This document shows, piece by piece, positions 54,544-62,345 of a DNA stretch of 64,000 bases. The translations under genes and the position numbers were made by a program. The notes under the pieces are model-generated. The model made no database searches, was not told the origin of the DNA, and worked only from the letters and a program-made list of their open reading frames with translations. Origin of the DNA: Nostoc sp. MG11 (GTDB taxonomy: Bacteria; Cyanobacteriota; Cyanobacteriia; Cyanobacteriales; Nostocaceae); NCBI RefSeq assembly GCF_014904695.1, contig NZ_JACXXN010000002.1, forward strand, positions 310,001 to 374,000, in the 5' to 3' direction. The stretch's first letter is position 1. The number at the start of each line of letters is the position of its first letter.

Positions 54544-55341
54544 ATGACGCAGGCACCTTGCAGAGATGTTTCTCAAGCTGCCTGCTCATATACAAAAACA
54601 AAGAGATTGACGTTTATGACAAACATAGGGTGGCAAGAACTTAGCTCCAATATGTTGATGAAGGCAGAACAATCCTACCATCTCCAAGCGGATGTAATCT
54701 TGTTCTTGCAAAATGGAGTGGCACGGCTGCTAGATCTCAATCGTGGCAGATTTTACGGATTAGATTTAGTCAGTACAAAAATGTTAATGCTCTTAATTGA
54801 GCATGGTTTAGAGACGTCTGTGCATTATATTGCTCAGGAATATGGTATTACAGAGGAGCAGGTGCGAACTGACTTAACAAAATTCCTGCGTGATTTGCAA
54901 TCTAAGCAATTGATTCGCTCTAAATTACCACACTCCCACCCTGTAGTACCATCTCCTCTCGTTACCTCTGTGTTGCTAACACTTGCCTGGATTAGCATTC
55001 GTATTTTGGGTTGGACTAAAACTATCCGTTTTTGGCAGTTTTGGCACTATCCTACTGACAATAATAAACTTTCTGGCGATTGGGAAACAGCAGTCAAAGC
55101 AGTTGATGACGTAGTTCGTCAAACAGCAGCGAGGTACTTTTTATTGCCGATTGCCTGTAAAGAACGTGCCCTTGTTGGTTGGCAAATTCTAAAAACAATT
55201 TTTGGTTTTCCAGCAGAACTAGTGTTTGGCATTAACTTATATCCTTTTCAGGCACACGCTTGGGTAGAGTGTGGCTCCTGGATTGTAACGGATGATCGTA
55301 GCCACTGTGAGATATTTACCCCTGCAATACGGTATTGCTAA
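54544..55341 (+). CDS. Lasso peptide maturation protein B (RRE/PqqD fused to B2 transglutaminase-like protease)
   Basis: 265 residues. About 40-118 is a PqqD-like recognition element (VILFLQNGVARLLDLNRGRFYGLDLVS, ITEEQVRTDLTKFLRDLQ) that binds the leader at the YxxP motif. About 165-265 is the B2 domain with its Cys-His-Asp triad: Cys205 in PIACKERALVG, His238 in PFQAHAWVE and Asp250/251 in VTDD. It cleaves the leader from the core. ATG 54544 is the first start; ATG 54616 (MTNIGW) is an alternative that removes 24 residues. The stop is 2 bases before the cyclase ATG. Confidence 0.9.
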   Translation: MTQAPCRDVSQAACSYTKTKRLTFMTNIGWQELSSNMLMKAEQSYHLQADVILFLQNGVARLLDLNRGRFYGLDLVSTKMLMLLIEHGLETSVHYIAQEYGITEEQVRTDLTKFLRDLQSKQLIRSKLPHSHPVVPSPLVTSVLLTLAWISIRILGWTKTIRFWQFWHYPTDNNKLSGDWETAVKAVDDVVRQTAARYFLLPIACKERALVGWQILKTIFGFPAELVFGINLYPFQAHAWVECGSWIVTDDRSHCEIFTPAIRYC

Positions 55342-55343
55342 AT

Positions 55344-57239
55344 ATGAGAGTAGGATTTGATGTCTTCACTGCCTTGAATGAAGATACTCAGTTTCATTTA
55401 TTTTCCTGCCATAGAGATGATCCCAAGCAAGCACCTTTAGTTACATTTGCTGACGATCGCCAATCTGGAGTTGCATCTGTACTTTTGGGACACCTGTGTT
55501 ATCAAGATGAAATTCTCTCAAAATTGCCGCAATCAATGAGGCAAAGTTGTGCTTCCGATGCGACCATCGCCATAATTGTCTATTGTTACAGTGGTCTTAA
55601 GGCTCTTGAAGAATTAGAGGGTGAATTTTCCTTAGTATTGTGGGATGGAGCTTCGCAGCGTTTATTTGCTTTAAGAGACCCCCTTGGTTCGTGGCCTCTA
55701 TTTTGGCTCGTCAACTCCCAAAGAATAGCCGTAAGTACGAGTTTGCGATCGCTTCTGGCTTTGCTACCTGAAAGATCACTAGATCTTGATTTCATAGCCC
55801 AGTTTATTATGTGGTCTAATCCAGGTTTTGAGCTACCCACTGAAAGAACACCATTCCCAGAAATTAAGCGCGTTCTTCCTGGCACTACGTTGGAAATGAA
55901 CCCAATCGGACAGGTAAAAAGTCACTGTTGGTGGAATTGGAAAGCAAAACTCGGCAAAAATAATAACATCACACTAGAGGAAGCTGGCGAACAGTACGCT
56001 GAACTTTTGAGACAAGCCGTTAAACAAAGAGTCCAGCGAGGGCGAATTGCTGCCCATTTATCGGGAGGAATGGATTCTTCGAGTATAGTTTGTACGGCTC
56101 GTGAATGGATGCTATCAGGCGTAGGGCGATCGCCCTTACATACTTTGTCGGAAGTGTACAAAAGGCCTTGCTTGGTTGGTGAGCGAGATTATGTTGAAAT
56201 GGTGATTGAACAAGGTGGGCCAGTTGAAGCCCACTTGATCGACTCAGACAATGCACTGGACTTTCTTTGGTTTAACGAGGAAATCCCCATACATGATGAG
56301 CCTTACCCGTATTTAAACCAGTTGGGGATGGAAAAGATTTTAATTGAGACTGCCCATCAAGTTGGAGTAGACACTATATTGACAGGTATAGGAGGTGATC
56401 AACTACTAGCCAGCAAACGGCTTTACATCGCCGACTTTTTACGGCAGGGTCGATGGTTGGTAGCACTTTTCGAGGCTAACCGATGGGCCTATGCTAAAAA
56501 CCAAGATGTATGGTCGATAATGTATGGATGCGGTATTCAGCCTGCTTGGCCTATCTTAACAGGTGAAAGATTCGGATATTTCTTACGACATGGGTTTGGA
56601 CATTGGCCAAACCTTGGAGCATTTTCTATTCCTCCGTGGGTGATTCCTGATTTTGCTCGCAGTTATCAGATGCAGAGTGTTGGCAGAGAAAACGCTCAAA
56701 AGTTATATCATAGCCCTATTGAAATTGCTGCGGATTTATGGGCTATCCAAAGCTCTGTAGGAGATTGGTCTAGTTGGAATCTGGCAGCTCCACGAGGAAT
56801 GCACAACTCTCGTCCCTTCCTTGATCCACGTCTATTGAGTTTTTGCTTGGGGCTTCCAAGAAGCATCAGGGAAATCCCTGGGATGCCTAAACCCGTACTC
56901 CAAAAGGCTATGCAGGGAGTGTTGCCCGAAGCCATCCGTATTAGGACAGACAAAAGGTCTTTTAACGATAACTATTGGCTAGGTTTATCAAAGCATCTAC
57001 CGCAATTAGAAACAATGGTTCAAACTTCGGCTATCTGCGAGTTAGGTATATTTGATAAATCACAATTAATTCGAGTCATGCATCAAGCTGCCGTTGGTAT
57101 CGGAGATATGCCAACTTGTGGTCGCATTAACATCACACTTTCACTCATCGCCTGGTTTGAGCAGATGAGCAAGACCTGGCATCACCTTCTGGAAAAGCCC
57201 ACTGAAATACATTGTATAAATTATCTTTTGCAGATTTAG
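55344..57239 (+). CDS. Lasso peptide macrolactam synthetase C (asparagine-synthetase-like)
   Basis: About 631 residues. N-terminal Ntn-like domain (residues 1-190) without the catalytic Cys2 (starts MRVGFDVF), so no glutaminase activity, as in other lasso cyclases. A synthetase domain with the pyrophosphate loop SGGMDSS (Ser240-Ser246) and TGIGGDQLLAS. It adenylates the side chain of the core Asp and closes the isopeptide ring with the N-terminal amine. A TTG 9 bases earlier (55335) would overlap the B gene; ATG 55344 is preferred. Tight coupling to B and followed 34 bases later by the dioxygenase gene. Confidence 0.9.
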   Translation: MRVGFDVFTALNEDTQFHLFSCHRDDPKQAPLVTFADDRQSGVASVLLGHLCYQDEILSKLPQSMRQSCASDATIAIIVYCYSGLKALEELEGEFSLVLWDGASQRLFALRDPLGSWPLFWLVNSQRIAVSTSLRSLLALLPERSLDLDFIAQFIMWSNPGFELPTERTPFPEIKRVLPGTTLEMNPIGQVKSHCWWNWKAKLGKNNNITLEEAGEQYAELLRQAVKQRVQRGRIAAHLSGGMDSSSIVCTAREWMLSGVGRSPLHTLSEVYKRPCLVGERDYVEMVIEQGGPVEAHLIDSDNALDFLWFNEEIPIHDEPYPYLNQLGMEKILIETAHQVGVDTILTGIGGDQLLASKRLYIADFLRQGRWLVALFEANRWAYAKNQDVWSIMYGCGIQPAWPILTGERFGYFLRHGFGHWPNLGAFSIPPWVIPDFARSYQMQSVGRENAQKLYHSPIEIAADLWAIQSSVGDWSSWNLAAPRGMHNSRPFLDPRLLSFCLGLPRSIREIPGMPKPVLQKAMQGVLPEAIRIRTDKRSFNDNYWLGLSKHLPQLETMVQTSAICELGIFDKSQLIRVMHQAAVGIGDMPTCGRINITLSLIAWFEQMSKTWHHLLEKPTEIHCINYLLQI

Positions 57240-57273
57240 TGTTAGTACTTAACACTGAAGGGAGCAGTTAACA

Positions 57274-58257
57274 ATGCAAAGTATTTTAATTAACGATTTA
57301 TCAGTCGATTACTCTCTGACTAACCCAACTTCATTAGCAAAGTCCGACAACCAAGCTAAGCAGTTGTTTGGTGAGTTTGGTTGCTTTTTGGCTAAAGAAC
57401 TACTTACTGATGAAGAACTCAATTCAGTCCGCTGTGATATTAGGCAGCTGATTGAACTAAAAATGCAACAGTTAGGGTTGCAAAAAGAATCCACAGCAAA
57501 TGCGCTTACCGGATTTGATGAAGGATTTCAACAATTGAGTCAGTTAGAGTATATGCACGGACAGGTGATTAAACACGCTGCTCGTTTATTAATTTCTATC
57601 CACCAAATAAACGTCAACCCCAAGCTAGTCAGACTTTCCAAGAAACTGATGTCTACAAACACATTAATGGCTAATATGTTGTTTGATATACGGGTCGATA
57701 GACCTTACGAAGACGAGCATCTATTTCCGTGGCATCAGGATTATCCAGTTATCCAGGACTCTGAAGATGCAGTAGTATACTGGATTCCATTACGGAACGT
57801 GGAAGAACAGGATGGTTGTTTGCAGATTGCACCTGGATCGCACAAGCTGGGGGTGTTACCAAGGAGGGCACGGAGCAAGAATGAACCCCCAAGTGTCGAT
57901 ATTGTTGATTGGTCGATACTGAGGCAATTTCCGCATCTTCACGTACCTATGCAAATAGGCGACGTGCTGGTTTTCAATACCCTAATGCTACATGCCAGTG
58001 GAGTTAATCGCAGCGATCGCATCCGCTGGACACTCCAAATCCGCCACGGTAATTTTGAACATTCTAAAGCGATAGCAAGAGGTTGGCCCGCCAGTATGGC
58101 TCTCAAGATGCCTTTTGAGCGATCGCACCCAGAGTATATCATTGGTTCACCACTGATTGAAGATACCAATAGTCGAGAGCAGGAATTTAACCCATACTTT
58201 CAATTGCCTGATGAACTCAAACGCAATGCTAGATTGAGTACTTTCTATGGAGGATAA
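57274..58257 (+). CDS. Phytanoyl-CoA dioxygenase (PhyH)-family Fe(II)/2-oxoglutarate enzyme, candidate lasso tailoring hydroxylase
   Basis: 327 residues. The facial triad is visible: His154 and Asp156 in PWHQDYP and His240 in LMLHASGVN, with Arg249/251 nearby for 2-oxoglutarate, and EEQDGCLQIAPGSHKLG before it. The fold and motifs match the PhyH group of non-haem iron oxygenases, which hydroxylate peptides, antibiotics or lipids. A GGGAG ribosome site lies before the ATG. Being last in the A-B-C-PhyH run, it most likely modifies the lasso peptide (Asp, Tyr, Trp or Gly positions); that substrate is inferred from context only. Confidence 0.85.
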   Translation: MQSILINDLSVDYSLTNPTSLAKSDNQAKQLFGEFGCFLAKELLTDEELNSVRCDIRQLIELKMQQLGLQKESTANALTGFDEGFQQLSQLEYMHGQVIKHAARLLISIHQINVNPKLVRLSKKLMSTNTLMANMLFDIRVDRPYEDEHLFPWHQDYPVIQDSEDAVVYWIPLRNVEEQDGCLQIAPGSHKLGVLPRRARSKNEPPSVDIVDWSILRQFPHLHVPMQIGDVLVFNTLMLHASGVNRSDRIRWTLQIRHGNFEHSKAIARGWPASMALKMPFERSHPEYIIGSPLIEDTNSREQEFNPYFQLPDELKRNARLSTFYGG

Positions 58258-58336
58258 GCTAATTCATTCATGAAACTCTCTTTATTTCTTTTGTTAGCAA
58301 TTTAATATAACGAATGCCTCTCGTTAGAAGCTCACT

Positions 58337-58591
58337 CTAATCACGAGTTTGGCGCGTCACTGAACCGCCGATAAATGCCCCTAAAATTGTGCCTGTCCAT
58401 ATTCCTGTAGTGCTACCTTGCCACATTGCTCCTGGTGTTACCCAAGCGTTGCACATCTGCTTGAAACCCCAAGGCTGATTTTGACACTTTTGGTTATGCA
58501 ACATTAAGGTAATTTGTCCGCCAATGTAACCACCAAAAAAACCTGATGACAGTGCTAAAAAGGTGCAAATTAAAATTCTATTCTTAGTCAT
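58337..58591 (-). CDS. Small hypothetical membrane protein (84 aa)
   Basis: Two hydrophobic, glycine-rich segments: ILICTFLALSSGFFGGYIGGQITLML and GIWTGTILGAFIGGSVT, separated by a loop with two Cys (CQNQPWGFKQMC). The Met start lies beside a TGTTAATTGTCAATTGTCATT repeat. Unknown function; convergent with the dioxygenase. Confidence 0.6.
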   Translation of the reverse strand: MTKNRILICTFLALSSGFFGGYIGGQITLMLHNQKCQNQPWGFKQMCNAWVTPGAMWQGSTTGIWTGTILGAFIGGSVTRQTRD

Positions 58592-58613
58592 TTGTTAATT
58601 GTCAATTGTCATT

Positions 58614-58664
58614 AGTCCTTTGTCATTAGAACATTACCAAACCAAGGAATAATGACAAAGGACT
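58614..58664. repeat. 15-bp perfect inverted repeat downstream of ppc
   Basis: AGTCCTTTGTCATTA (58614-58628) and TAATGACAAAGGACT (58650-58664) are exact reverse complements around a 21-base loop. Made of TGTCATTA-type repeat units. It may terminate or protect the ppc transcript, but there is no T run. Confidence 0.65.
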
Positions 58665-58676
58665 CCACACAGCGGC

Positions 58677-61600
58677 TCAGCCTGTATTTCTCATACCCGC
58701 AGCAATGCCATTGATGGTTAACAATGCTCCTCGCAGTAGTTCACCTTTGCTGTAACGGGAGTGGATAACTCCAGAAGTGGCAGTAGTATTTAGAGATTGT
58801 CGTAGGCGCTTGAGCAGGGAAACCTGAATAAATCCCAAGGGTACAATTGTGCCATTGCGTAACTGTACAGATCGCTGTAATACAGGATCACCATCCAAAA
58901 GTCGATTGTGACCAGTGATTTTTAACACCAAATCCCTTGTGAGATAGAATTCGCTGGCAATTTGCTCAAAAACCTGCTCAAAGCGAAGTATGTCTTCTGG
59001 TTTTGACAATTCCTGAACATAGTGGTGCGCCATTTGTATGTCCACTTTTGCCAAGGTCATTTCTGCCTTGGAAATTACCATTTTGAAAAAGGGCCACTTG
59101 ACATAAAAGTAGCGCAGTAATTTCAGGTGTTCTTCTGGTTCTCCGTTCAAGAATTCTTGCAAAGCTGTGCCGACGCCGTACCAAGAAGGTAGTAAAAAGC
59201 GGGTTTGTGTCCAGCTAAATACCCAAGGTATAGCTCGCAGACTGCTTAAATCTTTCTTACCTGATGGACGCCGTGCGGGACGGGAACTAATTTGCAGCTG
59301 GCTAATTTCTTCAATTGGGGTTACTTGGTGGAAGAAGTCTATAAAATCGGGTTGTTCGTAGATTAAAGCACGATAATGTTGACGCGATCGCGCTGCTAAC
59401 TCTTCCATAATCTCATTCCAGGGTTCGATATCATCAAACCCAGTCCGCAGCAGACTAGCTTGAATCACGGCAGTGGTGATGGTTTCCAAATTGTACAAAG
59501 CTAAGTCCAGTAAGGAGTATTTGGAAGCCAAAACTTCTCCTTGTTCGGTAATCTTGATCCGCCCATTAATACTGTGACCTGGTTGAGCCAAAATAGCTTC
59601 ATAAGCTGGCCCACCACCGCGTCCCACAGAACCACCTCGTCCGTGGAAAATCCGCAGATTCACGCCATACCCTTCTGCGATTGTCTGGAGTGATTTTTGG
59701 GCTTTATGAATTTCCCAGTTACTACTTAAAAAACCAGAGTCTTTGTTGCTGTCAGAATACCCCAGCATTACTTCTTGTAAGTTAGGGGTGAGAGTTGAGG
59801 GGGAGGCAGAGGGAGCAGGGGAAGCAGGGGAGGCAGGGGGAGCAGGGGAAGCAGGGGGGGAAGAATCGCTGTCCGTAGTTTCTACTTTTATCTGTTCATA
59901 GCCGCCTGCTAATAAAGCTCGATATAGGGGGAGTTGAAACAGTTGCTGCATGACGGTTCTTGAGCGTTGCAAGTCTTCTACTGTCTCAAATAGAGGCACA
60001 ACTTGAATAGTTCCTACAGCAATGGCGGGGTCAAAAAGTCTGGCTTCTTTGGCTAAAAGCAACACTTCCAGTACGTCGCTAACTTCGCGGCACATGCTGA
60101 TAATGTAAGTGTGGCAGATATTGCCACCAAACTCTTGTTGTAGCGATCGCATGATCCGGAAGGTTTCAATTACATCGTTGGTCTTTTCGGAAAATGGTAA
60201 TTCTGCTGGAATTAATGGGCGACGGGTTTTTAGTTCTCCTGTTAGCCAAGCGACTCTTTGTTCTTCACTGAGTTCGTTATAAGGTTGAGGAAGTACTTGC
60301 AGGTATTCCAGAATTTCATTTAACGTATCGGCGTGGCGGGATGATTCTTGGCGAATATCCAGCTGTGTCAGGTTAAAGCCAAAAATTTCTACTTGACAAA
60401 TCAGATTTTCTAGTTCTCGACAGCTTAATCCTGTTTCGGTTAAGTTGCGTTGAATCAACCGCAGTTCTGCTAAAAAATCGTCTCCCGAACGATACATTGG
60501 GGTGTCTTGATTTTTTGGCGTTTCCCGGTTGTACAAAGCTAAATTGCGATCGCGTGTATTTTCTAGCCGTTTCTGTACATAAGCTAGCTTTAGCCGATAG
60601 GGTTCTTGCCGATAACGTAACGCCAGGGCGTCGTATACTTCGCTCAACTGGGACTGATCTAACTCTAGAGATTCCAACAAATCTGGTAAGACATCGCTCC
60701 AGTGCATCGACACACTCAATAATTCAATCAGCTGCTTCACTGACTCAATATATCTTCCCAACACCATTTTGCGCTGATAGCAAGCTGTTTGCCAGGTAAT
60801 TTCTGGTGTTACCGATGGGTTCCCATCCCTGTCTGAACCAACCCAAGAGCCAAAACAGCAGAAGTTTTTGCTCGGCGGTTCCAGCCAAGGAAAGGTAGCA
60901 GCTAAAGTGTATTTGAAGCGTTTATAAAGTTGGGGAATTCCATCAAACAATACTTCTTGAAAGTAGTGCAGGGCGTAATCTACTTCATCTAGTACTGAGG
61001 GTTTGAACTGGTGAAGCTCGTCTGTGCGCCACCACAGGCGAATTTCTTCGAGTAATTGTTCACGTAAATCTACTACTTCCCAAGCAGATCCTCCTCCTGT
61101 ACTACCAGCTCGACTTTCTAAAGAATCGAGCTGTTGCAAGAGTTTTACTACCTGTCGCTGTTTATCCCGGATGGTATGACGAACAATTTCTGTGGGGTGA
61201 GCTGTAAAGACCAAGCGTACATCTAGTTGTGAAATTAGGCGTTGAATTTGCTGGGGTGGTACGTTTAGTTTGAATAAATAGGGAAATAAAGCAGCGAAAG
61301 TACCTTTTTTACTTGATGCTTTGTCTACCCAATTCTTGGTCAGCAAGTCTCCTACTATCCCCCTCTTGACAGGCGCGTCGTCTTCTCCTTGGTTGGATGA
61401 ATAGATAATATTGGGTAGGGTTTCCTGCTCTGCTGGTTCTATTTGTGCCTCAAAGCGACTCAACTGCTGCTTTTGTTCATATTCCTGCTCTATGATGTTA
61501 ATCAGCTGAAAATACAGAGCGAAGGCACGAGCCGCTCGAATTGCTTCGTTGATATTCAGTTGTTCAATCAATTTTACGGCTGAGGAGGCTTGGTCATTTG

Positions 61601-61787
61601 TTGCTTGTCCTTCTGGTGAACACAGATCGCGCAACTGTCGCAACAGGTCTACCATATTTTGACCGCATTCTTGCCGGAGAACTGACTCCCACAATTCTTC
61701 TACCACCTGTAGACGATGTCGCAAAAATAATTCCGACGCCGGACATATATTTGCAGCCTGAGACAAAGAGTATAAAAGGGAACCCAT
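58677..61787 (-). CDS. ppc: Phosphoenolpyruvate carboxylase
   Basis: 1036 residues. Signature regions: [12 protein letters not shown] (catalytic His), [29 protein letters not shown] and [14 protein letters not shown], with the C-terminal MRNTG end. It fixes bicarbonate onto PEP to give oxaloacetate, replenishing the TCA cycle. A Ser/Pro/Ala run at about residues 641-667 ([20 protein letters not shown]) just before [14 protein letters not shown] is encoded by a G-rich repeat (59790-59865) and is not part of the normal enzyme. Stands alone. Confidence 0.97.
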   Translation of the reverse strand: MGSLLYSLSQAANICPASELFLRHRLQVVEELWESVLRQECGQNMVDLLRQLRDLCSPEGQATNDQASSAVKLIEQLNINEAIRAARAFALYFQLINIIEQEYEQKQQLSRFEAQIEPAEQETLPNIIYSSNQGEDDAPVKRGIVGDLLTKNWVDKASSKKGTFAALFPYLFKLNVPPQQIQRLISQLDVRLVFTAHPTEIVRHTIRDKQRQVVKLLQQLDSLESRAGSTGGGSAWEVVDLREQLLEEIRLWWRTDELHQFKPSVLDEVDYALHYFQEVLFDGIPQLYKRFKYTLAATFPWLEPPSKNFCCFGSWVGSDRDGNPSVTPEITWQTACYQRKMVLGRYIESVKQLIELLSVSMHWSDVLPDLLESLELDQSQLSEVYDALALRYRQEPYRLKLAYVQKRLENTRDRNLALYNRETPKNQDTPMYRSGDDFLAELRLIQRNLTETGLSCRELENLICQVEIFGFNLTQLDIRQESSRHADTLNEILEYLQVLPQPYNELSEEQRVAWLTGELKTRRPLIPAELPFSEKTNDVIETFRIMRSLQQEFGGNICHTYIISMCREVSDVLEVLLLAKEARLFDPAIAVGTIQVVPLFETVEDLQRSRTVMQQLFQLPLYRALLAGGYEQIKVETTDSDSSPPASPAPPASPASPAPSASPSTLTPNLQEVMLGYSDSNKDSGFLSSNWEIHKAQKSLQTIAEGYGVNLRIFHGRGGSVGRGGGPAYEAILAQPGHSINGRIKITEQGEVLASKYSLLDLALYNLETITTAVIQASLLRTGFDDIEPWNEIMEELAARSRQHYRALIYEQPDFIDFFHQVTPIEEISQLQISSRPARRPSGKKDLSSLRAIPWVFSWTQTRFLLPSWYGVGTALQEFLNGEPEEHLKLLRYFYVKWPFFKMVISKAEMTLAKVDIQMAHHYVQELSKPEDILRFEQVFEQIASEFYLTRDLVLKITGHNRLLDGDPVLQRSVQLRNGTIVPLGFIQVSLLKRLRQSLNTTATSGVIHSRYSKGELLRGALLTINGIAAGMRNTG
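59790..59865. repeat. G-rich repeat inside ppc
   Basis: Repeated GGGGAGGCAG/GGGAGCAGGGGAAGCAG units, like those in intergenic regions at 13300, 20395, 20765, 24705 and 48420. In frame within ppc, it encodes the Ser-Pro-Ala linker next to an active-site region. Confidence 0.75.
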
Positions 61788-61891
61788 ATTCTCTATTCTT
61801 GATAAAGCTGATTACTGTTTACACTTCTACGTTCTGCACCCAATGCTCATGGTATTTTTCCGGAGCAAATAATTGTTTATAGTAAATTTTT

Positions 61892-62128
61892 CTAACTTTT
61901 ATCGAGTTCGTTGTCGTCTGGAAAGTTGAGGATGGGTAGGCGATCGCCTCGAAATAATTCTTCACTGGCTTCCCCTATAGCTTCTAGTGCTCTGACAGTA
62001 GTTTTCTGTGTGGTGAGCAGCAGTAGTATAGACGCTGTACCTATTTGTAAAAGGATAGATTGGGAAATGCTAAACAAAACCAGATTTAATCCAGAGTTAG
62101 GAGAAGGCTGTTGGTTGGCAGAAGGCAT
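61892..62128 (-). CDS. Small hypothetical membrane protein (78 aa)
   Basis: One membrane helix (GLNLVLFSISQSILLQIGTASILLLLTT), then an acidic tail ALEAIGEASEELFRGDRLPILNFPDDNELDKS. Conserved-looking; unknown role. Lies upstream of ppc in the same direction. Confidence 0.6.
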   Translation of the reverse strand: MPSANQQPSPNSGLNLVLFSISQSILLQIGTASILLLLTTQKTTVRALEAIGEASEELFRGDRLPILNFPDDNELDKS

Positions 62129-62345
62129 TGCTAATTCTCAGTTATTAGGAAGATGAGTAAAATAAACGCAAAACTTAAGATTCAGTCTGACTTGCAACCG
62201 TACAAAACTATCTTTGCCCATTTTGCGAGCTACGAAGGTGACAAAAGTGTTAAAAAAAAATGTCAGAGTGTGATAAATCTATGGTTCTAGTTTACAAGTG
62301 CAGGCACTATCCCCCAATCATCGCTTCCTGTAAAGTTAACTTCCC

